From Lobulomyces angularis (taxonomy: Eukaryota > Chytridiomycota > Chytridiomycetes > Lobulomycetales > Lobulomycetaceae): a stretch of 55,419 nucleotides of DNA. Below the pieces are notes generated by a model. That model worked only from the letters and a program-made list of their open reading frames with translations. It was not told the origin of the DNA and made no database searches. Below, piece after piece: positions 12,112-22,937 of this stretch. Where the stretch lies: contig JADHYX010000118.1 of the NCBI GenBank assembly GCA_027604685.1, forward strand, positions 1 through 55,419. The letters run 5' to 3'. Position 1 is the first letter of the stretch. Each line of letters opens with the position of its first letter. The translations under genes were made by a program, and so were the position numbers.

Positions 12112-13357
12112 ATGAGTTTTAACAGTAATAAAACTAAAGTTAATTTAAAAATGGGGTTACAGAGGATGTAAAAATTACTAGTTTAAAATTAAAATAAAAC
12201 TTTATTTATTTTTTTTAATATCCATTATAGAAAGTTGCTACAACAAAAAAAGAATGGAATAAATAACCAGCAAAAGAGAGAAATTGCTAGGTATTTTTAC
12301 TCTTAAATATTTTCTTTTTATTTTTTTATGATTTTACTGAAAATTTAACAAATTAACTTTATTTTATCCTTTAAAGTTTACTGGAAAAAGGAAAGGAAGA
12401 ATCTGGTATAAATTAAAAAAATTTTCAAGGGTTAGTTTTTTTTTACTTCGGAAAAGCACGTATAAGAGTTGAGCACATCATAAGAGAGGATTACAATATT
12501 GAAGCCCTGGAAATATTAGAACTTTACTCAGAATTACTTTTGGCTCGATTTGGTTTGCTTGAACATCAAACGTACTTCGACTTAAGGTATTCTTCGTCCT
12601 TAACTTTTTTTGCAATAGGTTTTGTGATGATGCGATAAAAGAAGCTGTTAATACAGTGATTTTTTCAGCTTTGCGGTTTAATGTTCAGGAATTAATTATC
12701 GTTAGAGATCAGCTTATATTAAAGTTTGGTAAAGATTTCGGAGCTAGTGCGATGGAAAACAGAAATGGAATAGTTAATGATAGAGTAAAATATATAGAAA
12801 ATTAAAAAAAAAACGAAACATTTTAACTGTTTTAGATTGTTCAAAAATTGAAAGTTCAAACTCCAGATCCAGTTTTAGTGGATCAGTATTTAAATGTAAT
12901 TGCGGAAGCTTTCAATATAAAATTTGAATCTCAACTTTTAAGAGAAAAACAAAATATGCAGTTCGAAGAAAACGATAAGGATGGTCATGAAAAAACAAAC
13001 GGCAATACTGATTTTAATTCATCAGTTAAATCTGGAATTCCAGAAAATATTCCCGTTCCTCTAGGATTTCCACGACTTAGTCAATTGCAATCACAGCAAC
13101 ATCCCCAAAACTTCAAACACCAGCAACCATCTAATGAAGAACCAGCGTATACTTCTCAAAGTGAAAAACCACAGTATGAACCTCCACAATCCTTCTCTAC
13201 TGAAGCTAAAACTTTTGATACCAGCAAAAGCAAAGTAGTTGAATTAGTTGATAATGAGGATTTATTTCCTACTGTCCCTGTTGGGAAGAATAGCATTAGA
13301 GACTCCAGTTTTGATGATTTATCGAAAAGATTTGCTGCTTTAAAAAACAAAAAATAA
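12112..13357 (+). CDS. IST1: IST1-like ESCRT-III regulator
   Basis: IST1 family (regulator of Vps4 in multivesicular body sorting and cytokinesis). Six exons join to a protein beginning MSFNSNKTKVNLKMGLQR. It contains the family signature ARIRVEHIIREDYNIEAL followed by EILELYSELLLARFGL, and then DQYLNVIAEAFNIKF. The ESCRT-III-like helical core is followed by a Gln/Pro/Ser-rich linker and a last segment DDLSKRFAALKNKK. That end fits the MIM1 consensus (acidic..L..R(L/F)..L(K/R)) that binds the MIT domain of Vps4, at the place where IST1 proteins carry theirs. Introns are 40-80 nt. Acts at endosomes and possibly the division site, functionally linked to VPS34 elsewhere in the window. Confidence 0.92.
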
Positions 13358-13936
13358 AAAAATAATTATATTTATATTCCTTGCATTTCTTTCATTTTCT
13401 TCATTTGAAGCATAGTCTTTATTTTTTGTTAATGAAGATTGCATTTTATTTTTAATACTCTGCTAATCTTGCCATTCAACAACTATTTAAATTCATTATT
13501 TCTAAGTATGTTGTTAAAAAAAATTGGAAATTATAAGAGACCAAGAATAAAATATTCGTTATTAACGGAAAAGGATTTTAATTTACAACGAAGAAAAAAG
13601 TATTCAAAAAAATATACTTTTGAGCTGTAGAAAGGTTTCAAACAGAAAGCATTCAAATCAATTAAATTAGATTATTCAATTAGATAAAATAGTACGGATT
13701 TCATACAGTGTCCATTCATTAGGGCAAACACCTAATTTTCAAATGTTCAACAAAAAAAAAAAGTTATTTTGAGAAGTAAACAAAACAATTTAAAAGTTTT
13801 ACTTCCATTTCTTAAATTCTTAAAATCTCTGTGTGTTCCAGCAATTCAAACAAATTTAAGCAACAATTGTTAATTTTCAATTGTGCAACAAAAAAATTTT
13901 CTTAATACCTCTTCCCAAAAAACCAATTAAGTAAAA
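13358..13936. other. Intergenic between IST1 and PS synthase
   Basis: 579 bp with no supported gene. An open frame at 13439-13630 has low-complexity composition and no splice or homology support. Presumably IST1 3' end and PS synthase promoter. Confidence 0.55.
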
Positions 13937-15071
13937 ATGTCAGATCAGAAACTGCAACAGAGTTCTTCTACTCAAGAAAATTTAAAAACTTACAAACCGC
14001 ATTTTAAAACCATAAGAGAATTTGTTTTGGCGGATTTAGTTACACTGTGCAATAGGTACAAATTAATATCAATGTTAAATTTGAAATGTAATGTTTAATG
14101 CAAATAGCGCTTCTGGATCTTCATCAATTTTTTCATCATTGAAGTTTGTCACAACTGGTGACGTCAACTTTCTCTATTTAGCAATTTGGTATTTTTCCCT
14201 CCAAATAATTTTAAATCTTATTATTATTTGCTAATTTTTATAGGTTACTTCCTTGCGCATTTTTATTTGATGTCTTCGGTAAAGAAAAATTCTTTTTTTT
14301 TTTTTTTTTTTTTTAACCTAGTATTTTTGAATTGTTGTTGAAAAACAAAAAGTTTTATTGAAAATCACTAATATGCATTTTTTTTTTTAGATGGAAGAAT
14401 TGCTAGGTACAATAAAAATAAAGAAAAATAGATTTAAATTTAGTTAAAAATTTAACAAAAATTGATTTTAGGTGGAGAAGAACAGAAAGTCTTCTTGGAC
14501 AAGAGTTGGATAGTTTATCAGATATAATAAGTTTTGGTGTATGAAAGAAAAATTATTAGAATACGGTGTAAATTATTATTTTTTTTCAGGTCGCACCTGC
14601 CGTTTTAGGATTTGCAATAGGATTACAGGGGCTATTCGACTGCATAATTTTACTGTATTTTGTAAATTGTGGAGTTTCGAGACTTGCAAGGTAACTTAAT
14701 AGCTTTACTTTTTATTTCAAGCAGACATTTAACTTGTTTAATTTTTTGATAATAAATATTAAAAATTAATTTCTCATCAATTAGATATAATGTCACGGCT
14801 GAAAAAAACAAAGTAAATGGCAAAGTTGCTTTTTTTGAGGGTACACCTATACCAACAACAGGTACTATAGATTGAAATGTTTCTTAAATTTTGTATAGTT
14901 TCTATAGCAATGTTTATTTATTACTTAGTATTAACTGGTCAATATTTGGATGGAAACATTATTTTTGGAAAAATTTTAATATTTGGCTGGACTCTACATC
15001 CTGTTAGTTTCATGTACTTTATCAGTGGAAGCTTGATGATAAGTCAATCAATTTTAATACCAAAACTATAA
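13937..15071 (+). CDS. CHO1: CDP-diacylglycerol-serine O-phosphatidyltransferase (PS synthase)
   Basis: Transfers phosphatidate from CDP-diacylglycerol to L-serine to make phosphatidylserine, in the ER membrane. The complete CDP-alcohol phosphotransferase motif D-G-x2-A-R-x8-G-x3-D-x3-D is present across two exons: DGRIARWRR, then an interval to GQELDSLSD, followed by IISFGVAPA typical of bacterial-type/yeast Cho1 enzymes. Hydrophobic helices occupy the rest (FLYLAIWLLPCAFLFDVF; a stretch around DCIILLYFVNCG; several C-terminal helices). About six introns of roughly 45-110 nt. ARYNVTAEKN and FFEGTPIPTT match the conserved loop after the catalytic helices. The short N terminus (MSDQKLQQSSS) starts at the first in-frame ATG. 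This route to PS is used by fungi and prokaryotes, while animals use base exchange. Confidence 0.93.
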
Positions 15072-15384
15072 AATTCAAAGCTAGTTTATATTTACTTTAT
15101 TTTATTTTTAGTTTATTTTGTGTTATAGGCTTACTTCATATTTAAAATTTAAAAGAAATTATTACATTGTCTTATTATTGAAAAATGTTGATTTACAATG
15201 TTCTAAAAAAATTTTTTTAATGATGAATTCCAATAACTAAATAAAAATTGAATGTTATCAACAGTTCATTTTATTCCTAATTCTATGTGTTTTTTATTCA
15301 AGAAAATTTTTTTTGAAACTAAAGTAAATTTTTTTTTTTTATTCATAAATTTTTTTAATACGACTGGTTATTCTCCATATTTTT
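15072..15384. other. Intergenic, poly-A/T
   Basis: 313 bp between the PS synthase stop and the first RGP1 exon. Simple A/T sequence; no element recognised. Confidence 0.6.
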
Positions 15385-18200
15385 ATGATATTAGAAGTAT
15401 CCTTTCCTAAAGATGGTATTTTTTTTTTTTATATTTTTTTTTGCTGTTTTAAGTACAATTTATTTTTTTATTTTTTTTTTACATTAATACACATAAAATA
15501 TTTTTTCAGGTATCTATTATTCTTACCTTTATCTTTAAACTTGAATTTTTAATAACTAAATAATTTCTTTTCTTTTTTTTTTTTTTTTTATTTTTTATTT
15601 TCAACAGTTAAACTAAAAAAAAACATTACTTTTTTTCTTTTTATAAAGGTGAATTTTTTGCAGGGGAAAAATTTTCTTGCATATTAAAATTTTCAAATAA
15701 ACCGCACAATAAGGATTTCAATACTAGGAATACAGAAAATAAATCAAAAAAACAAAATTCGATACCTTTAAAAAACTTTAGCTCATTTAAGAGAAACAGC
15801 AATAGCAATAGTAATTCTCTATGCACTAATTTTGAACAAGGGAATGATACTAAATTGAAGAGTAATAATTTTGCTAGTCAAGTTGTTTTAGAAGAAAATT
15901 CCAAAACGAATTTATACTCCAACTACAGTATTATTGATTCGAAATCACGTAGCTTGTCGAAAAACTCCTCGTTATCGTTAAAAAAACAAAAGTCTTTTTT
16001 AAAGTTGAAGTCTAGTGAAAGTCCAAACTTAATAGAAAATTTAGATTCCAGTACTATTGAAATGAATATCAAGAAAAATAATCCTGAGGATACCGAGATT
16101 GAAAATTTGTCATTTTCCAGTCTTTTGAAAAGGTCTGTTTCAGTAGCAAGTCTGAAATCTGTTTTTAGCTCAATATCTTATTTTACTGGAGTCGGACAAG
16201 TGGAAGAGGAGGTACTTATAGATGATTCTGATGAGAATGGTGAAACGAATGAAGATGATTTTTTTAATGACTTAGATACCCAAAATTTTGAAAATGAAAA
16301 ATACCCCGCTAATTCCCCTTTTTCATACCAGAAGCAAAGTAACACTATTCAAAATAAGATACTACCTTCAAACCTAATAACTAACTATAATGATACCTTG
16401 GGCAATAGTTTCATGCAAAGTGATGAAGTCAACAATAATTACGATAATGACTATTATAGTAACAGCTCACCCACAACTCCAATATTTTCCCGAGAAAACA
16501 ATAACTTATTAAAACCTTCTCCGCAAAGAGATTCAAGCGACTCTAATTGGTCAAGAACTAGTTATACAACTAATTCTGGAAATTTTAGCAACACCAGTTC
16601 CCCCAAGAGATTAAACACGAATTCCGCACTTCAAGGAAGTGGTAAGGAATTATTTAAAAGATTTTTAAAACAATTTCTAAGATTTTGGTGTATTTCAAGA
16701 AAGAGAAGAAATAGCCTGGGCATTTGCTCAAATGAATGGCCATTTTAGCGTTGACTCAACTTTCATCAGAACGCAGCCTTTTGAACCTCTAAAATCTAAA
16801 TTAATGTACAAGACTGCAGGTGGCGCAGGTGGTGGTAGTAGTGGAGGCGGTTCTTTAGGATTACCAACAAATAATTCAACTCATAAGAATTTACCAATAT
16901 TTTCAACACCGCCAAGTATTCTTTTTTCAAATTTAGAGTTGTTTATAGGAGAAACTAAAACATGTATGTCCTATTTTTAAATAAAGTTTTTTTCTTAAAA
17001 AAAAAAATATTAAACAAAGTTTTCTGGAAATTTTTTTATATTAGATCGATATGAAATCGAGCTGCCACCTATTTTACCCGCATCACACAGAGGAAAAGTA
17101 GTTCATTTTACTTACAAGCTAACAGTTGGAGTTTACAGAAAAGGAAAAAAAGAAAGTCAGGTTTTTCAAATTCCATTTAGATTATTTTCACGTACAGAAG
17201 AAAATGGGTCAAGACCGCTATATGAGATAATGAATCCTTGTATAATTAACAAAGACGTTGCTATAGTTACAGATATAAGTAACGTCACAGAAAGTTTGAG
17301 CGCTTTTGAGCAAAGCAGAAAAGATCAAGGATTTAATTTAAAAAATGAAGGTGAAAAATATTTTATTAACATCACCAATTGTTGATCCACTTGTTTTTTA
17401 AGATCCCGGCACTCCTACCACGGAATCTTGTGCCAGAAGCAGTATTAGTAATATCCTACTAGCATGTCAGTTCGCAAAGAAGGGTAAGCATTTGTGCCAA
17501 GTCATATTCTAATACCTTTGTAATTACTCTTTAAGTTTCTTATGACATTTGTAAAAATAATGAGCCAGTCGCTCAGGTTTTGTTACTACGGTCCACCTAT
17601 AGATTAGGAGAAACAGTAACTGGAGTAATAAATTTTGCTAACTCTACTATTCCTTGTTACCAAATAAGTTTATTTCTGGAAAATTGTGAAACGATTGAGT
17701 TACCTTACGCTTTACAAAGCAAATTACAAACTATTAAGCAGACTCGAAGAGTTTACTCAGAACATCATAAAAATGTGTTAAATGCTAAGAGATGTAACAT
17801 TAATTTAAATATACCTATATTTGCTAGCCCTGACATTTCTACGACACTTGGTAAGATTTTTAAATGAAATTTAATACCATTTAACGTATATGCAGCAAGT
17901 GTTAACTGGTGTTTGAGGATGGAGTTTATTACAGGATTAAAAGAGACCTTAATGGAAAGTACTACAGTGCTTTCCCAGCAGAATACTTCTAGCACTACAA
18001 GTTTGAATTCAAAAAATAACATTAATACTACTTCAGAATATGGTGAATTTGAAGGTGGAAATAGCGGAGTTGGTAGTTTCACACATTATCAAGGATTGAA
18101 GGAATGCGAAGTTGAAGTTTTTGATTGTGTGGTTAATTTGAAGGTATTAGGGAATAGAAGTTGTGTGAAGTTAGAGAATAGCTTATTTAATATCTCTTAA
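15385..18200 (+). CDS. RGP1: RGP1-like subunit of the Ric1-Rgp1 Ypt6/Rab6 GEF complex
   Basis: Arrestin-fold Rgp1 family, the partner of Ric1 in the exchange factor for Ypt6/Rab6 at the Golgi. The start comes from a tiny first exon 15385-15415 (MILEVSFPKD) joined over a 233-nt intron to 15649, giving DGEFFAGEKFSCILKF, the expected N-terminal strand pair of Rgp1. A long Ser/Asn-rich insert follows (about 15700-16640). The family core then resumes through an intron at about 16640: GVFQEREEIAWAFAQMNGHF, later LPPILPASHRGKVVHFTYKL, QVFQIPFRLF, STYRLGETVTGVINF and WCLRMEFITG. The conserved C-terminal ECEVEVFDC closes it. The insert makes the protein much longer than a minimal Rgp1. Six or so introns. 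Confidence 0.88.
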
Positions 18201-18408
18201 TGACATCCATCATATATAGTGTTTTATTGATGATTGTTAATAACTTTTTATTTATTATTGTGAAAACTTTTCTTTAACAACTAATATACTCTTAATTTAT
18301 CTATAAAATTAATTAATAATTTTTTTGATATTAATAATCTTTTTTTTTAAATTCAATTAGAAACATATGAAATGAAAATAAAAAACACTAATTAAAATTT
18401 ATTTTCAT

Positions 18409-21141
18409 CTAATTGTCATCACTTCCATCGTCCCCTCCTTCATCACCTCCATCGTTTTCACCTTCACCATCATCCTCACCAGCCTCTTCTTCATCTGGGT
18501 CATCCTCTTTTACTTTTTGACTGTCTTCAAAGGCCTTTTCCTCTTCCAATGTTGGATCTACTTGCTCAGTAATATCGGTTTGTGAACCAAATCCACCTTC
18601 CACACCACTACCGAACTCTTTCTGAATTTCAGGTAATTTAGGAACAATAAAATTTTGTTGCGGATTGCCTAAATTTTTTTGACCATCACCCATGTAAATG
18701 GAAGCAAATTTGTCATTGTAGGAGATAACACTTGCTCCTGGCCATCTATTATTACGAAGTAGAACTGGGGAAAATTTAGTTTGTGAGAATACGGAACAAA
18801 ATCTTGAAACCCAAGAAGGAATGTCTCCATGATCTTTAAAGAAGAATAAATTAAAAATCTCACTTCTCTATTCAGAATATTCCTTACCCTCATCAGCATT
18901 AATTGGACTCAATATAGTTGGTCCAGTTTCTGGACCAGTGTTTTCACTTCCTCCGTTTCCGTCATTAGAGTTGTTGTCGTTGTTGTCATTATCTTCCTCA
19001 TCTTCTTCCTCACCTTCTTCATTATTTTTTAAAGAGGCAAAAGGATCCTCCCAAGTAATTCTACCTTGAGGTAGAATATAAGGAACATGATGAACCCAAT
19101 TCGAAGTATTTAATAAATTTTCATTGGTGGCTCCCTCATATTCATTGTTTATCAAAATGGTGGCTACATCTAAAATGAAAAGTTTTTTAAGGTTTTTTTA
19201 GTAAAAAACAAAATTTTTTTACGATCGCTATCATCCCCCTCTTCATCAGGATCAAAAGTATAATAACCAGTAGGACTAACCACCGTTGCTGCTGATATTC
19301 TAGCGATTTGACAACGAAGTAATTGTGCTTCATTTGAATTAAACGCTGGGTATGAATTTACCTATTCAAAAAAAAATTGATTAAAAAAAAAAATTTTTTT
19401 GAATCTTTCTTTTTTACAAATTTGTTTAAATTTCCGGAAAAAAATTTTCTAATCTTTCTACTGATTTGTAATTTTTCTGGAATAACATCAGGTAACCTTG
19501 TAAATTCCCCACCAGCTAATTTACAGATAAAAAAATTTACATAACAAAATGAGATAGAATTTTATAAATGCTTTACCATGACTAGCAGTATAGTAGACGT
19601 ATTTGTTGTTTCCACTTCTATTTTCTTTTGGCAATGCTGGAACTACTTTAGTTTTAGGTTTTGGTAACGGAATTTCGACAATAGGGTTATTATCAGCATC
19701 AAAATGTTCTTCTGGTTTACTCTCTTCAGCAACGACTTCTTCTTCAGCTGGGGGTTCTCCATTTGCAATAACATCATCGTCATCTGTTACTCCTTCCTTT
19801 AATTCTCCTTCGACAATAATATAGTTTGACTGTAAACCAAATATTTTTCCCCAAAGTCTAACAGACTTTAAATTTTTTTCCAAAGCAAGTTTTTTGATGG
19901 AAAGTGACAATACAAAAGTCTCATCTTGTCCAAATGACACCTTCAAAAAAATTTACAATTAGAATTTTTCATATTTTAAAAAACAATCATACTCCTCCCC
20001 ATTCCCATAGTTTCGAAAGTTCCATAATATCTGGTATTTCGGCTTCTTGTTCAGGATCCTCTACTTCTGGTTTCTATGTTTCTATTTAAGTACAAGCATC
20101 TAAACTATTTTTTTTTACCTGCATTAACTTCATTTTGCTGACCGCCAAACTTAGCTCTTTTGGTGTAGGTTTAACTCTCTAAGAATAATATAAATTTTTT
20201 AAATAATTCTTATGAATCAAACATATATTAATTTGGCTTACATTGAAGCTGGAAGGACTATTTTTTTGTTCGACTTCGAATTTTGATCTCTTCACATCAG
20301 CACTAAGCATCTCTAACAAATCTAATAACAAGAAATAAAAAAATAAAAGTGATAGCTGCATACCAACAGAATTAGGTGGCCTAGCTTCCAGAACTCTCAT
20401 TACTACACTGGTCAAATGATTATACAAATTTCCAGCTCCGGGTTTGCTGCTTTGATTTGCTTTTAAAAAGCTAGTGGCTAATGCTAAATCAGCTTCTTCC
20501 GGTAACCACGCTTCAGGTTTAGTATAAGAGCTAAACTGATTTAAAAATGCATAATTTTGTTGTAATGGGATTTCAAAACCGGGACCTGCTGCAGGAGCTG
20601 CCACGACTTCAACGGGTTGATTAGGAGCCGTTATATCTTCAGCAACTGAATTCTTTTTGCTTAAAACTTTTTCACTGATAGATGCTCGTTGAGAAACTGG
20701 AGTCGCATCAGTTGGTGGTGTTTCAGTTAAGCTAACTCGTGAACTAACCTTAGAACCAACTTTGGAACTTGCCTTTGCTAGTAGATTTTCTTTAGAGCCG
20801 CTTTTCGAAGCAGATTCTAAATTAGCTTTTGATTCACTAACGTTGTTTTGGAACAAATCTTCTTTGGAAGTTTTGGTTGAACCACTAAAAACATTTGGTA
20901 CAGAAGGAACTTTTTCAGGTGCTGCTATATTTTGTTTTGAGCTGGATTGTGATTTGATTAGCTGAGAAACGCTCTGCCTCTGCGAACTTGGTTGAACCTC
21001 ATCAGCAGATGCATTTTCCTGGGCAGATAATGGTTTTTCAGCATCTGACATTATTTCTGTTCCTACACCTTCATTGCTTAATGGCCTCGATTCTTCTCCT
21101 TCTGAAGTTTGAGGTCTAGAGCTCTCTTCCTCACTTGACAT
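18409..21141 (-). CDS. RSP4: Radial spoke head protein RSP4/RSP6 (RSPH4A/6A)
   Basis: Structural protein of the radial spoke head in 9+2 axonemes, so the organism should build a motile flagellum. The N-terminal 170 residues are Ser/Glu-rich and unconserved. The conserved domain starts near YAFLNQFS and contains YNHLTSVVMRVLEARPPNSV, DIMELSKLWEWGGVSFGQDE, RLWGKIFGLQSNYIIVEGEL, KYVYYTASH, FTRLPDVIPEKLQISR, RCQIARISAATVVSPTGYY, NWVHHVPYILPQGRITW and SPVLLRNNRWPGASVISYND, in the order seen in RSP4/6 proteins. The C terminus is a long acidic tail (about 18410-18580). About seven introns. Divergent from RRP7 across the 21142-21677 spacer and convergent with RGP1 over only about 200 bp. Confidence 0.95.
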
Positions 21142-21677
21142 TATTTTTTGTAAGTTGAATAAAAATTAAAAAAAATTTTCTATTTTAAACTCCGCAAAAA
21201 ACAGTTCAAATTTACTAAATCTTTTCATAAATTTTAGAAAAAAAATTTATAATTTTAAATCTAGCTTATGAAGAAAAGATGATAATTAACCAATTTTTTT
21301 TTTTTTNNNNNNNNNNCACAATCATTTTCACAGTAAAAAATTTTTTTAACAAATGTAGAACAACTTTCTTTCAAATATAAATCGGAGAACAGAATTTATT
21401 GTCATGCATTTAACTATCGCCATTCAAGTATGTAAACTGAATTATTTACCCTTTAAATTTTTAACAACCAAAGTTTGTGATAATGAAACGAAAAAATTAA
21501 TAGCATCCATCTTAACATTTAATTAGATTATTTTTATTTTTTGAAGTTTTTAATTTTCTGTTACTTGTTTTCTCTTTTTTTCTCTTGTTTTTTTTCGTTA
21601 TTTTTTTTTTTTTATTTTTCTTTTTATTTTTTTTTTTGGAAGAAAAAAAATTATTAATTAAAAAGAAAGTTCAAAAA
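21142..21677. other. Divergent spacer RSP4/6 - RRP7, with assembly gap
   Basis: 536 bp between two divergent starts; it should contain both promoters. It includes the 10-N run and long poly-T tracts. No further gene seen. Confidence 0.6.
21307..21316. other. Assembly gap (10 N)
   Basis: Ten N directly after a run of T, so probably a homopolymer scaffold gap of unknown true length. It falls between genes. Confidence 0.98.
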
Positions 21678-22782
21678 ATGATAAAAAATTTTAAAAATAC
21701 ATTAAAAACAGAAGATACTAATTTAATACCTCTTGAAAAACTTGGAGATTATTTAATTTTACCAGTGAATTTAAATAAAGAAGTTGAACATTTCATTTAC
21801 TTTAAAAAACACAACAAAAAAAATTCTGAAAAAAATAATAAACTTTCCAAAACAATTTTTTTACTAAATTTACCAGTTGGTAATTAAGAACGGATATGTT
21901 ATATTTTTTTTTTATGAATTTCTCAAATTTTTTAGATACATCAAAACAACATTTATGTCGGTTATTTAGGAAATGTGGTCAGATAGATAACATTATCTTC
22001 AACAGCAAAGAATCATCAATCGAAAGTAATAATTTTAACTGGCTTCCATTAAGTTCAGGATCTTCATGTAAAGCAACTAAACTTATCTTTTTTTTTTTTT
22101 TATCAAAAGTTTTTAGGTCACTTAACTTTTGTTACAGAAGAAGGAATTGAAAAAGCGTTAGATATGAAACAAAGGTTGCGAGTCTGGAGTGATGGTATTC
22201 TTCCTTTTTTTTTTATTATTTATTTATTTCATTGTCTACCGTATTCTAGATTTTAAGGATCCTTTTAATGATAATGAAGAGCAAGTTCAACCACAATTAT
22301 ATGGATTTACGAGTAAATTGAAAAAAAAAATAAAATAAAACAATAATTAAAAAATATTGATGTAAAAAAAAAATAATAGAATACATAGAGCTGTTTAAAT
22401 CATCTAAACCTTCACAAAATATTTTGCAAAAAAATGTTGAAATATATTTGAAAGCTTTTGATGAGCTACAAGCTGAAAAAAAGTTAAACTTACAAGCCAA
22501 AAAAAACTTACCAGATGAAGATGGGTTTATCACAGTCGTCTCAAAGTCAAAACAGAAAATGGAAACAAAGTCTGATAACAAGAAATTAAAAAAGAAGAAG
22601 GAGTTGGTTGATTTTTACAGATTTCAAATGCGTGATACAAAAAGACAGCGTATTATTCACTTATTTTTTGTTAGTTCAATTTTTTTTTTTTGTTAGAACT
22701 TGCTGACCTACGTACCAAATTTGAACAAGATAAGAAAAAGATAGAGATACTAAAAAAAGCTAGAAAATTTAAACCATATTAA
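21678..22782 (+). CDS. RRP7: RRP7-like ribosomal RNA processing protein
   Basis: Nucleolar factor of small-subunit (pre-18S) processing. The N-terminal part has an RRM-like fold split by introns (KTIFLLNLPV, then QHLCRLFRKCGQIDNIIF, then GHLTFVTEEGIEKAL). The diagnostic Rrp7 C terminus is complete: PDEDGFITVVSK, ELVDFYRFQMRDTKRQ, ELADLRTKFEQDKKKIEIL and a terminal KARKFKPY. About six exons; introns include very T-rich ones of about 50 nt. The ATG at 21678 is chosen because upstream sequence is poly-T and poly-K. The 3' end lies about 155 bp from the end of the oppositely oriented zinc-finger gene. Confidence 0.9.
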
Positions 22783-22937
22783 TAATAATACATAGCTTTC
22801 ATTTTTAATATAAATTTTTTGAATAATATGCTGATTGTTTTCCTATATCTAATTTCAGAACACGTTTTTAGAGGATATGAAATTAACTTACTATTAAAAA
22901 TGTTCTACACTATATGATAAATTAAAAACTTTTTTAG

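Noticed and set aside
13439..13630. 63-codon plus-strand frame after IST1
   Set aside because: Begins in poly-T; Lys/Leu/Phe/Asn-biased; no similarity recognised.
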